Assembly: GCA_918797485.1 (NCBI GenBank)
Contig: CAKKNE010000002.1
Span: 2,632,501-2,696,500, forward strand
Reading direction: 5' to 3'
Source: Pelagomonas calceolata
Lineage: Eukaryota; Sar; Pelagophyceae; Pelagomonadales; Pelagomonadaceae
DNA: 64,000 bases
The notes under the pieces were generated by a model that saw only the letters and a program-made list of their open reading frames with translations, searched no databases and had not been told where the DNA came from. The translations under genes and the position numbers were made by a program. Shown one piece after another: positions 8,890-17,887 of the stretch (position 1 is its first letter; every line of letters begins with the position of its first letter).

Positions 8890-10035
8890 ATGAGCCAGAA
8901 CTTATGCGTACACAACCGCGACTTCGGCATGACCGAAGCCTTGGTGAGAGGCTTCCGCACGGGCTTCCTCAAGGATAGTGATTATCACCACCTGACGCAG
9001 TGCGAAACTCTTGAGGACGTCAAAATGAATTTGGCAGAGACGGACTACGACCAGTTTCTGGCCGACGCGCCCGTCGTGAATCCGGCCGTGATCCTAGAAA
9101 AGGCCACGGGCAAGATGGTGGCCGAATTCAAGTATCTGCGAGCGCAAGCCGTGGAACCCTTGGCTACTTTCCTGGACTACATTACCTACGAGTACATGAT
9201 CGACAACGTCATGTTGTTGCTGAAGGGTACGCTATCTGGGAGAGACGTGGGCGAGCTCATCGAGCAGTGCCACCCGCTCGGGCTGTTTAGGGATAGTACG
9301 ATGCGAAGCATACCAGCCTTCGAGAACTCGCCGAAGGGATACGCTGATCTTTATCAGTTGGTATTAGTAGACACCCCCGTAGGACCCTACTTCTCGCAGT
9401 TTCTCGCGGAGAGCGCTGAACGAATCGGTTCAGCTTCGGAGGTGAGACATGTACTGGAAGAGGTCGAATTGGAAATAGTGAAACATTCATTGATGAAATT
9501 GTATCTGGAAGACTTCGCCGCGTTCTGCCAATCGATCGGTGGCGACACGGCGGAGGTCATGGGTGAAATACTCAACGCGAGGGCCGACCAGAGAGCTATC
9601 AACGTCACTCTCAACTCCTTCGGGACGCCGTTAAACGAACCCCAGATGCGTTCCAGAGAACGTAGAAGATTATACCCGTCCATTGGTTTCCTCTACCCGG
9701 CAGGAACGCATAAATTAGCAGAAGCGTCCGACGAACAAGCCCTAGGCAATGCCATAAACTGGCACCCCATGTACCGCGAGATCTATGCAGCCCACGTCAA
9801 CGAAGGCGTGGATGACCGGTCGATTGATGACGCCTTCTATGAGCGGGAAGTGAGGATGCTCGAATTGGCCTTCGAGGGCCAAATGCATTTCGGGATTTAC
9901 TACGCGTACGTCAAGTTGAAGGAGCAGGAGGTGCGCAACTTGGTCTGGATCAGCGAGTGCATCGTGCAGCAGCAGAAGGACGAGATCAACAAGTTCGTGC
10001 CCTGCTTCTCCAAAAGCGCGCCGTGGCGCTCCTAG
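8890..10035 (+). CDS. V-type proton ATPase subunit d
   Basis: 381 aa, ATG at 8890, which is close to the usual ~350 aa with a short insertion. This is the Vo-sector subunit d (VMA6/ATP6V0D), a peripheral subunit that caps the c-ring and couples the central stalk to proton translocation in vacuolar and endosomal membranes. Recognisable features are the N-terminal GMTEALVRGFRTGFLKDSDY, then LDYITYEYMIDNVMLLLKG, HPLGLF, DTPVGPYFSQF, and the C-terminal run KLKEQEVRNLVWISECI. There are no introns. It is tail-to-tail with SBDS, 26 bp apart. Confidence 0.96.
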   Translation: MSQNLCVHNRDFGMTEALVRGFRTGFLKDSDYHHLTQCETLEDVKMNLAETDYDQFLADAPVVNPAVILEKATGKMVAEFKYLRAQAVEPLATFLDYITYEYMIDNVMLLLKGTLSGRDVGELIEQCHPLGLFRDSTMRSIPAFENSPKGYADLYQLVLVDTPVGPYFSQFLAESAERIGSASEVRHVLEEVELEIVKHSLMKLYLEDFAAFCQSIGGDTAEVMGEILNARADQRAINVTLNSFGTPLNEPQMRSRERRRLYPSIGFLYPAGTHKLAEASDEQALGNAINWHPMYREIYAAHVNEGVDDRSIDDAFYEREVRMLELAFEGQMHFGIYYAYVKLKEQEVRNLVWISECIVQQQKDEINKFVPCFSKSAPWRS

Positions 10036-10061
10036 CTTGTGACACTAAGTATACATACATA

Positions 10062-11039
10062 TTACATGATGGCTTGTTCCTCGGTAAACGTCTTTTCGTC
10101 GACGGGCGGCTGCTGTTTCAGTTTGCGTGCTAAATTGAAGCGGTGCCAGTCCGATTTGAAATGTGCCCGATGCGCGGCCGCGTCGGGGAAGGCGCCGCCG
10201 CACGTATTGCAGGCTAGCACTCTAGGTTTCGGCGCGACTGGTCCCTTGGCTGGTTTCGGTGGTTTCTGTACGGGTGGAGGTGGCGGCGGCAGTGTTGGAC
10301 TCGCTTCGCATACAGCGGCGCGCTCGACGACCTCGACGCTCCCTTTACTATCTGTCGCTTTTGCGACCGCCTCGACAATCTCGCGGTAGACGCGCGGCGG
10401 CACTAAACATGTGATAGAGGCGTCCTTGACCGTGCACGTGACGTCGCCGTCCACGGCTTGCAGAGCCGCCACAACATCAGAAGGCTCCGCAGCTCCACAC
10501 ACGACCCGAAGCTCCATGGGCGCGCGCTTCAGCCCGTGGTCCCGTTCCAGCACCTTCATGACGTCCAAAGCCTGGCGCTTCGCGCTCTTTGTGGTAGAAG
10601 GCGCAAATCCTGCGTCATCTCGCAACAACCGCCCGACGGCGTCCGGCGCCAGCCGCGCGCCCGTGGCGGCGTCTATACACATGCTCGCCACGAGGTTCGT
10701 GACTTCGGCCATCAGTTTGTCGGTCTCCGCTTCCCGTTCTTTGGCCGATACTTGGAGTGAGCCTTTCTTCAGAATTTCCTCGCAGATCTGTTCTACACTA
10801 AGTCCGGGGAAGTGCTTCTGGAGCTGCTTCTTTGGCGCGACGACGCCGTGCACCGTGTTCGTAAAGACCTGGGCGACTTGGAGCACCTCGTCGACGTCCG
10901 CCTCGACGCCGGCCCTGAAATCTTTTACTTTGCTGGGATAGGCGGCCACTTCAAAAGTTTGGCTCTTCTTCTTGAGTTTTACTACGCTGACACTTGAAAG
11001 CTCGATGCGGTTCTGCGGCGTGCCGACGCGGCGGGACAT
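10062..11039 (-). CDS. SBDS: SBDS ribosome maturation factor with a C-terminal zinc finger
   Basis: 325 aa starting at the ATG at 11039 (MSRRVGTPQNRIELSSV), which matches where SBDS proteins begin. The frame stays open upstream, but those extra 48 residues look like untranslated leader. Domain I (RAGVEADVDEVLQ), domain II (three-helix, STTKSAKRQALDVMKVLE) and domain III follow in order to about residue 240. SBDS works with EFL1 to release eIF6 from 60S subunits. After a proline-rich linker, residues ~275-315 form a C2H2-like finger (CNTCGGAF, then HRAHFKSDWHRFNLARKL), as in plant SBDS and the REI1/ANKZF1 family of 60S factors. Divergent from the ankyrin gene. Confidence 0.93.
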   Translation of the reverse strand: MSRRVGTPQNRIELSSVSVVKLKKKSQTFEVAAYPSKVKDFRAGVEADVDEVLQVAQVFTNTVHGVVAPKKQLQKHFPGLSVEQICEEILKKGSLQVSAKEREAETDKLMAEVTNLVASMCIDAATGARLAPDAVGRLLRDDAGFAPSTTKSAKRQALDVMKVLERDHGLKRAPMELRVVCGAAEPSDVVAALQAVDGDVTCTVKDASITCLVPPRVYREIVEAVAKATDSKGSVEVVERAAVCEASPTLPPPPPPVQKPPKPAKGPVAPKPRVLACNTCGGAFPDAAAHRAHFKSDWHRFNLARKLKQQPPVDEKTFTEEQAIM

Positions 11040-11231
11040 CGCTGCCGCTTGTTCTTGTTGTGGTTTGGTTGCTGCTGCAGAGGTGTGCAGGAACTGATAC
11101 TGATGCGTTGCACAACTTGTCTTCAATCGCTGCGTGATGCACCGTTCAGTGGTCGCTGCAGTGATGCAAGTGCGGGTCTGCAAAGCGCAGCCACAAGCGT
11201 ATCGCTCGACGACGCCGTGAAAGAGCAGCTT

Positions 11232-11255
11232 GCTAGTGTCTTATAGGCCGCTAGC
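11232..11255 (+). promoter_or_regulatory. Divergent-promoter palindrome, copy 3 (24 nt)
   Basis: GCTAGTGTCTTAT, then AGGCC, then GCTAGC. It lies in the 322 bp gap between SBDS (193 bp from its ATG) and the ankyrin gene (107 bp). The gap holds nothing else that I recognise. Confidence 0.75.
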
Positions 11256-11361
11256 TACGTTTTTTTATGCCAACTTTGACCTTTGCGGGCGCCGTTTGTG
11301 CGTGATCATGAGCCAGGCGTGAAAGCGCCTCTCCAGAGCTGCGCGCAGCCACGCTGTCTCC

Positions 11362-12191
11362 ATGATTCCCGAAAATGTAGCCGCTGCTGCAAATAATTGC
11401 GAAATAAACGCAGTAATGGAGTGGCTGGCCGCGCACCCGCAGTCCGTGAACGACGTCGACTCCGGGGGAGAGTCGCTACTCGTACTGTGCGTAAATGAAA
11501 GCTACGACGGAATTGAGACTAACCAAGACGACCAGCTCGAACTGGTCCGCTACCTTTTGAGTCAAGGGGCGGACCCAAATCTCAGCAGTGGTTCGGACGA
11601 CGAGACGCCATTGTATGCGTCCTGTGGTTCAGGCCGTGCACACCCTTTTCCTCACGCCCAACTACTTGTAGCTTGTTTGCTCCGCGCCGGCGCCGACCCA
11701 AACCTGAAGGTTGCCGAAAATGCCCCTCTCTTCTCCGCGCTCGACTGTTTCCTCGGAGCAGACGAAGGATCATGGATCCTTCCCGTCGTCGCGCATTTGC
11801 TGCGATACGGCGCGTCGCTGGACAATTGCGAAGGGAACCGGTCGGCTGAGGAGGTGATGCAGAGGAGGAGCGGCGTTGGCCCGAGTTGGTCCAGGGAAAC
11901 CTGGAATTTCAAGCTGCTGCGATTCTGATCCGAGGCGTACGCGCCGCGGGCTCGTGGAAAAAATATTGCCGGAGATGGGGCGCGCACCGCGACATCCTGA
12001 GGCTTCGGAGCCTCGTGGTTCGCGGCCGCGGTACGACGAGTGACACATGGCTCGCTGGCATGGTCCGACTGAAGGAGAACGGCCTCGTCTGGAAGGTCCT
12101 GTCGTTCTGGCGCGATCCCGACGACATCGAGGAGGTCGTCCTTCCGCCGGATGAAGAGTGGCCGGAACCCTATTTTGTGAGAGTGTATTAA
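11362..12191 (+). CDS. Ankyrin-repeat protein with a pelagophyte-type C-terminal domain; one 41-nt intron
   Basis: ATG at 11362. The N-terminal frame carries about four ankyrin repeats (VRYLLSQGADPNL, LLRAGADPNL, LLRYGASLD). A plain reading runs into a stop at 11928. Removing a GT...AG segment at 11854-11894 (41 nt) joins it to a second frame that reads GVRAAGSWKKYCRRW, then ILRLRSLVVRGRG, then GLVWKVLSFWR. This order (ankyrins, 'VRAAGSW', 'LR-L--RGRA', 'VFWKVLSFWR') is, as I remember it, a common layout of ankyrin proteins in pelagophyte genomes. The spliced protein is 262 aa. The terminal block could be a substrate-adaptor motif, but its function is not known. A frameshift instead of an intron is possible. 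Confidence 0.7.
11854..11894 (+). other. Predicted 41-nt spliceosomal intron
   Basis: Starts GTGATG and ends CCAG. Its removal (41 nt) shifts codons from the first ankyrin frame to the second without adding a stop, joining GAG to GGA. Other AG acceptors nearby would not preserve frame with this donor as cleanly. Inferred only from frame logic. Confidence 0.55.
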
Positions 12192-12238
12192 GAGTGTATG
12201 ACTAGTAAACCGAATGTGCTTTAAAATACAATGAGTAT

Positions 12239-13348
12239 TTAGTCGTCGTCCCGCGGGTAGCCCGTGTTCCGCAGCGGGAACTTGAACGGCAATCTCAAAG
12301 TTGCGTCTCCGGGGGGCATATTTCGTAAAGGCCGCGCCGGCCTATGAGGCATATTGTGCGCAGAATTCGGGAGCGGGCCCGGGACCCGGTTGTCCGAGGC
12401 CGGCGCCCGGTCGGCGTCCGGTCCCAAACCTGCATATTCGCCCTTGGGATGCGGGAAGATCTTGTCGTACTGGCGCGCGAACCAGACCGGGTGGTCCCGC
12501 CGGATCCCGACCTCGTATTCGTCGATGCGCACGCCTGGATTTTCATGCGTGCCGCGGTGCGCCATGATCTTCGCCGCAGGGTTCGTGTCGAGGTCGTAGT
12601 GGTGCACGTGCAGCCAGCCCGTGCCCGGGACGTAGCCCCGTGCGAAGCGCTGCGGCGTGATCTCCCAGTCGCACTGGCGCCACGTACTACTGCCGGATAT
12701 TCGCTGACCTTCGGCGCAGTCTTGACATTCTTGCACGTCGGCGACGCCCCACTTGTTGCTGAACTTGCCGGCGGGGCAGCTCGCCGTGCATTTATTGGTG
12801 GTCAAACCCATGGTCGCGCCGTATTTACCGGGCGGGCACTCAAAACACTCACTTTCTGACTTTGCACCGGGTTTGTCTCGGTATTTTCCCGCGGGGCAGT
12901 CCGCGCTGCAGAATTCGCTGACCAAGCCCGCGGCATCGCCGTACCGCCCTCGCGGACAGTCGGCGCAGCCGTCCGCTCTTAGTGAAACGAGTCTTTGGAA
13001 GTTGTTGTCCGAGGCCCCCGTCGGGCGGTAGCGCCCGGGCTGGCACGTGATACTCGGCACGACGCCGGCCTTCGTCCTTAAATCTTCCCCGGTAAGCCAG
13101 CTCGCCTTGTTGTCGTAGCCGCCCACGGTGTAGCGTCGCACATACGACGTCGTCATGAGCGAGGGCGTCAGCCGCCGCCGTTGCTCTCCTTGCGTTGTTG
13201 TTAGGTATACGGCGCCGCCGAGGACGAGGCCTCCGGCTATGACGATGACGCGGCGGCGGCGGCGGCGGCCCCGGGGCACCTCTTCGTCGTCCCGGACGAC
13301 GGCCGGGCCGGCCTCGAGGGTCTCTTCTCCTGTGGGGGTGCTCTCCAT
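12239..13348 (-). CDS. Single-pass membrane protein with a cysteine-rich (GCC2/GCC3, ephrin-receptor-like) ectodomain
   Basis: 369 aa from the ATG at 13348 (MESTPTGEETL). An in-frame extension upstream looks like leader. A short acidic cytosolic tail and an Arg cluster (PRGRRRRRR) precede one membrane span (about 33-50), so the protein is type II. Residues ~100-245 contain repeated CPAGKY/CPPGKY/CPRGRY units with regularly spaced cysteines, the GCC2/GCC3-type extracellular module. The C-terminal ~120 residues hold WLHVHHYDLDTNP, a His-rich region (AHRGTHENPG) and a Pro/Arg tail, without a recognised domain. Probably a surface or secretory-pathway protein; the ligand is unknown. Tail-to-tail with the ankyrin gene, 47 bp apart, and divergent from myosin. 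Confidence 0.65.
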   Translation of the reverse strand: MESTPTGEETLEAGPAVVRDDEEVPRGRRRRRRVIVIAGGLVLGGAVYLTTTQGEQRRRLTPSLMTTSYVRRYTVGGYDNKASWLTGEDLRTKAGVVPSITCQPGRYRPTGASDNNFQRLVSLRADGCADCPRGRYGDAAGLVSEFCSADCPAGKYRDKPGAKSESECFECPPGKYGATMGLTTNKCTASCPAGKFSNKWGVADVQECQDCAEGQRISGSSTWRQCDWEITPQRFARGYVPGTGWLHVHHYDLDTNPAAKIMAHRGTHENPGVRIDEYEVGIRRDHPVWFARQYDKIFPHPKGEYAGLGPDADRAPASDNRVPGPLPNSAHNMPHRPARPLRNMPPGDATLRLPFKFPLRNTGYPRDDD

Positions 13349-13617
13349 GCTATATGGGTTTACTCTGTGGGCGTCTCCCAGGGCCTTGGGCAGCAGATCG
13401 TGGGCCGGGGCAGGTAGTGAGCAATGCCTCCGCTGTCTCCTTTGTCTCGCACAAGCCGCGCGCGAGCTGTAGCGGCCAGGGGAGCGCACACAGCGGACAT
13501 CTCCAAGCCAGTGTCTGCGCTGCGGAGCCGTAGCAGACCCACAGCCTAGGACATCTGCCGAGGCGTCGCGATGGGTCCCTCGGCGAACGCGACGCGCTGG
13601 ACTCAATCGACAAAACG

Positions 13618-13640
13618 GCTAGTGTGTCTGTCGACGCTAG
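13618..13640 (+). promoter_or_regulatory. Divergent-promoter palindrome, copy 4 (variant, 23 nt)
   Basis: GCTAGTGTGTCTG, then TCGAC, then GCTAG. One GT is duplicated in the left arm and TTA is changed to G. It lies in the 440 bp head-to-head gap, 270 bp from the Cys-rich membrane protein start and 149 bp from the myosin start. Confidence 0.65.
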
Positions 13641-13788
13641 AGTTCGAGCGCAAAACATTTGCGCGGCGCGTCTTAGCCGCTGCTGTGCACGCACACGATC
13701 GCTGGAGCAGCGCACGGCTCGCACGCGACCGCTTTGCAGGAGCGGTGCGCCGCGTGACGACCTCTGCTGCGCGGGCCAGGCCTTGACC

Positions 13789-16700
13789 ATGGAGGAGGCC
13801 GCGGCCGTATGGATCAGAGACGACGACGAGGGCTGGCTGCCGGGCGTGGTGAAGCAGGTCGATGACGATCAAATAGAAGTGGACGTCGTGGACGACGACG
13901 GGACCACCATCGAGGCGATCACGGTCCCGACGCAAGAAATCAAGAGAAGGGACGCGGACGCGAAGCCCGTCGACGACCTGATTTCCTTAGCGGTGCTGCA
14001 CGAGCCGGCCATCTTGCACGCCTTGCGGCGACGGTACGCGAGTGGCGAGATTTATACCTTCAACGGGGCCATTTTAATCGCGGTGAATCCCTTCAGAAAA
14101 CTAGCACTATACACCGACGACATCCTGGAGCGCTACGCAAATAGAGGCCTGTTGCACGCCCAGGGCGTGCCCCAAGCGACGTTGCCTCCGCACGTGTATA
14201 CGGTCGCCGACGCGGCTTATAGAAGTATGTCCGAAGCTATTACCTCAAACGCGAAGCAAGGATCGCAGTCGGTCTTGATTTCGGGAGAGAGCGGCGCGGG
14301 CAAGACGGAGACCACCAAAATCGTGATGAGGTATCTCACGGTAGTAGGAAGAGGGTCCTCGTCCGAGAACGCGGTGACGGATAAGGTATTGCGGAGCAAT
14401 CCTATCCTCGAGGCCTTCGGGAACGCGCGGACCGTGAGGAACGACAATTCGTCGCGGTTCGGGAAGTTCATCGACCTCGAATTCGACGACCGGGGCGCGA
14501 TGCGCGGCGCGGCCATAGATACTTATTTACTGGAAAAAATAAGGCTGCCGCGACATGCCCAGGGTGAAAGGAACTTCCACGTCTTCTACCAGTTAAGTGC
14601 CACCTCCAACAAAGATGATGCGTGGCAGTTACCTCCCTCACCGGCAACCACCTGTACTTATCTCAAGCAGGGCGGCGTGCCTTCTTTAGCTTCCATGGAC
14701 GATGGTAAAGAGTTCGACACGGTCGTGGAGGCTTTGAAAGCATTGGGTGTGTCTGACGGTGACGTGAAGCACGTTTTTGCGTTGGTCGCGGGCCTCACGC
14801 ACTTAGGAGACGTCCTTTTTGAATTTGCCGTTGGTGATGATGGCGGCGGTTCCCACGTCGAAGATCGAACTGTGTTAGATCGGGCTGCATCCTTGTGCGG
14901 CCTAGATGCGGATAAATTGTTACAAGCAGTCACGCAGCGAACGGTCTCCGCGAGAAACGAGTCCTATACCGTTCGCCTGGTGCCGCAGGACGCGTGTCAA
15001 GCGCGGGACGCCGTCGCCAAAGCTTTATACGGCAGATTGTTCGCGTGGTTAGTAAAAGCAATAAACAAAGGCATCCAGAAAAATGATTTCCGGAAGGCGG
15101 CGTCCATAGGTGTATTGGACATCTTCGGCTTCGAGTGTTTTAGTACAAATTCCTTCGAGCAGCTCTGCATCAACTACACGAACGAAACGTTGCAGCAGCA
15201 GTTCAATAGATATGTTTTTAAATTAGAACAGGAGGAATACGAGCGCGAGAAAATTACGTGGAGCTTCGTCGAGTTCCCGGACAACCAGGACTGTCTGGAT
15301 TTGATTGAAGGTACTAGGAAGGCATGTCCCCCTGATGGTGGTTTATTAGTGATGTTAGATGATGAGTGTCGGTTGCCTCGTGGGAGTGATGCGAATTATG
15401 CTGCAAGAATCCTGAAGTCCCTCAAGTCTCATGATCGGTTGTGTGCTTCGAAAAAACAAGTAGTAGACGGTATTTTCGAAGTGAGGCACTACGCTGGTCC
15501 TGTGCCCTACGTCGCGCAAGGCTTCCTCGAGAAGAACAAGGATGAATTACCGAGTGACGCCGTACAACTCTTCAACGACACAAAAGGTTTCCTACAGGAC
15601 TGCTGCGCCGCCTTTGATCAGGAGACCACGGACGTGAAGAAGAAGAAAGTGACCGTCGCGTCCCAGTTCAAAACCCAGCTGAGAAAATTGATGGAGTCCA
15701 TCAGTAGTACCACACCGCATTACGTGCGATGCTTGAAGCCGAACGATAAAAATATACCGGACGAGTTCGTGCGGAAGCGCGTCGCGGAGCAGCTGAGATA
15801 CGGGGGTGTGTTAGAAGCAGTTAGGGTCGCGCGCTCGGGCTTTCCGGTGCGCCTACCGCACGCCGAGTTCGTGCGACGCTACGCGGCGTTGGGGCCTTGT
15901 CCATTACAGGGAGATCGGAAGGGCTGCGCGTCATTAATCGAGGCCTTCGCGTCCGATGACAAAGACGCGTACCAGCTCGGCCTGACCAAAGTTTTCCTGC
16001 GGAAGAACGCCCATGATTCTTTGGAGACGGCGCGGTCGTCCGCGCGGCGGTCCGCCGCCGTGCGGTTGCAATCTTGGGAAAGGAGGCGCCAAGCACTCAC
16101 GAGGGTCGGGTCGAGGCTGCGCGCGGGCCGCGCGTTGTCGCGCTGGGCGTTCGCGGCGCTGGCTTCCATGAGAGTCCGGTCGAAACGGCGCGAGTGGAAT
16201 GCGCTGCGCGTCGAGACGGCCTGGCGCTGTGCGAGGCATCGGAACCGCTTCCGTGCTGTGACGCGCGGCGTCCTCGCGCTGCAGAAGCTCGGCCGCGGCG
16301 TCGGCGCGCGCCGGGCGACGGCCCAGAGGAGACGCGTCGCGGCTACGGTGCGGATCCAGAGCGCCGGCCGCGGTTTAAAACCGCGCCGCTTCCGGACCAA
16401 GACGGTCCGCGCGATAACACAAACCCAAGCTTTCGTAAGGCGGTCCATGGCGAAGCGCGCGGCGCAGCGGGCGCGAAGTGAAATGAAAGACGTCGCCAAC
16501 CTCCAGACGGAGGCCGAGGCCATGAAGGAGGAGATTCAACAGTTGCGCGCGAGGGCCCAGCAAGAGACGCTCGAGCGCGAGCACGCCGCCGTCGGCGCGG
16601 CGACCGCGGAGGTCTCGAGACTCAGGGACGAGCTCGACGCGGTCCTCGCCGTCGGGGACGCGAAACTACGGAGCGCGGAGCGCCTCTGCTCGAAGCTGCG

Positions 16701-17817
16701 CGGCGACGGCGACCGCAAGTCCGCCGCGATCGACACGCTCGAGCTCCGAATCGCCGACGCGGACGCGCGGCGCGACGCCGCAGAAGCTAGAGTGGTGGAG
16801 GCCGAGCGTCTGATGAAGGAGGAGGCGCAGCGCGCCGACCGCCTCGCCGACGCGGCCAAGGACGCCGACGCGGGCCTCGCGCAGCAACTCGAAGCGGAGA
16901 CGGCGCGCCGCGAGGAGGCCGAGGCCGCGCTCGCGTCGCTGCGCTCGGCCTCGCCGCCGCCGCCGCCCGTGCCTCCCCAAGAGCCCCTGCGGCGCGCGCC
17001 GTCGTCGACGCCGCCCACGTCGCCGCGCAACCCGGGGCCGCCGGCCGACCTGGGCGCCGCGTTCCTCGAGGCGTTGCGGCGCGGCATCGCGGCGGTGGCC
17101 TGGGAGGACGGCGCGAGCGAGCCCGTCCAGCTCGAGCTGCGCGCGGGCGCGCCGAGCGCGCCGGGCGCGCCCTTCGCTTTGGCCGGCGCCCAGCTCTGCT
17201 TCGTCGTCAAAAGCACGTCGCTCTTCCGGCGCCGGAAGCCGCCGCCGCCTTTAGCGCTAGCGGCGCTCTACGGCGCGCGCGCCGGGAATGGTGGAGAGGC
17301 GGCCCTCTCTTCTCATTCCATTGCCTTGGCGGCGGAGGGCGACGACCGCCAACAGCGCGAGGTCGTCCTCGAGTTTCCTACCGAGAGTGGCGCCGCTGAA
17401 GCTTTAGCAGGGTTCCGCCACGCGCTGGACGCGCTCCAGCACCACCCTCATCGCTCACCTCCGCCGTCGCCGCCGCCGCCAACCTCGCCGCCGCCGCCGC
17501 CACCAAGGGAGGACATCGCGGACGCCGTCGCCGAGCTAGAAAAACAATTACTCCTCGAGCGCGCGAACAACCAGAAGATGATGCTCCAGATGCTTGAGAT
17601 GCAGAACGACGTCAACCGCGGCAGCGCGAAGATCGTCGAGCTCAAGCAGGAGACGGCGGGCCTGCGGTCGCAGCTCGTCGCGCGCGACCGCATGCACGCC
17701 GACGACGCGCGCATGCGCCTCCAGCTCGGCAAGCGGCTCCAGCAGCTCGTCTTCGACAACGCTGCTTTACGAAGAACGTGCGACGACCTCGAGCGCCACG
17801 CGCAGAAGGCCTTCTAA
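13789..17817 (+). CDS. Myosin heavy chain, stramenopile type with a PH-like tail
   Basis: 1342 aa from the ATG at 13789; the open frame upstream has no better start. Residues 1-60 resemble an SH3-like N-terminal domain. The motor spans ~65-735: P-loop GESGAGKT (166-173), switch I NDNSSRFGKF (~218), switch II DIFGFE (~444), and actin-binding region LKPNDKNIPD (~649). Several degenerate IQ motifs for light chains follow (~755-890; for example VAATVRIQSAGRGLKPRRF). Then come a coiled coil (~900-1060), a Pro-rich linker, a PH-like fold (~1085-1214) and a second coiled coil (~1244-1342). Two coiled coils suggest a dimeric cargo motor and the PH-like region suggests membrane binding. I do not assign a class. 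Tail-to-tail with LST8. Confidence 0.93.
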   Translation: MEEAAAVWIRDDDEGWLPGVVKQVDDDQIEVDVVDDDGTTIEAITVPTQEIKRRDADAKPVDDLISLAVLHEPAILHALRRRYASGEIYTFNGAILIAVNPFRKLALYTDDILERYANRGLLHAQGVPQATLPPHVYTVADAAYRSMSEAITSNAKQGSQSVLISGESGAGKTETTKIVMRYLTVVGRGSSSENAVTDKVLRSNPILEAFGNARTVRNDNSSRFGKFIDLEFDDRGAMRGAAIDTYLLEKIRLPRHAQGERNFHVFYQLSATSNKDDAWQLPPSPATTCTYLKQGGVPSLASMDDGKEFDTVVEALKALGVSDGDVKHVFALVAGLTHLGDVLFEFAVGDDGGGSHVEDRTVLDRAASLCGLDADKLLQAVTQRTVSARNESYTVRLVPQDACQARDAVAKALYGRLFAWLVKAINKGIQKNDFRKAASIGVLDIFGFECFSTNSFEQLCINYTNETLQQQFNRYVFKLEQEEYEREKITWSFVEFPDNQDCLDLIEGTRKACPPDGGLLVMLDDECRLPRGSDANYAARILKSLKSHDRLCASKKQVVDGIFEVRHYAGPVPYVAQGFLEKNKDELPSDAVQLFNDTKGFLQDCCAAFDQETTDVKKKKVTVASQFKTQLRKLMESISSTTPHYVRCLKPNDKNIPDEFVRKRVAEQLRYGGVLEAVRVARSGFPVRLPHAEFVRRYAALGPCPLQGDRKGCASLIEAFASDDKDAYQLGLTKVFLRKNAHDSLETARSSARRSAAVRLQSWERRRQALTRVGSRLRAGRALSRWAFAALASMRVRSKRREWNALRVETAWRCARHRNRFRAVTRGVLALQKLGRGVGARRATAQRRRVAATVRIQSAGRGLKPRRFRTKTVRAITQTQAFVRRSMAKRAAQRARSEMKDVANLQTEAEAMKEEIQQLRARAQQETLEREHAAVGAATAEVSRLRDELDAVLAVGDAKLRSAERLCSKLRGDGDRKSAAIDTLELRIADADARRDAAEARVVEAERLMKEEAQRADRLADAAKDADAGLAQQLEAETARREEAEAALASLRSASPPPPPVPPQEPLRRAPSSTPPTSPRNPGPPADLGAAFLEALRRGIAAVAWEDGASEPVQLELRAGAPSAPGAPFALAGAQLCFVVKSTSLFRRRKPPPPLALAALYGARAGNGGEAALSSHSIALAAEGDDRQQREVVLEFPTESGAAEALAGFRHALDALQHHPHRSPPPSPPPPTSPPPPPPREDIADAVAELEKQLLLERANNQKMMLQMLEMQNDVNRGSAKIVELKQETAGLRSQLVARDRMHADDARMRLQLGKRLQQLVFDNAALRRTCDDLERHAQKAF

Positions 17818-17887
17818 CTTAGTATGTGTGACTTCAAGTTTCTGTTTTTCACGTCCAAACTTTCCAAACTCACAACAGAACAGTTAG

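Noticed and set aside
11186-11928. Ankyrin gene as a frameshifted pseudogene
   Set aside because: A GT...AG segment of the right length restores a complete C-terminal domain, and the gene has an intact shared promoter element. An intron is the simpler reading, though not proven.
17459-17505. CCG/CCGCCG-rich tract as a microsatellite
   Set aside because: It lies inside the myosin frame and encodes a proline linker; no independent repeat feature is needed.
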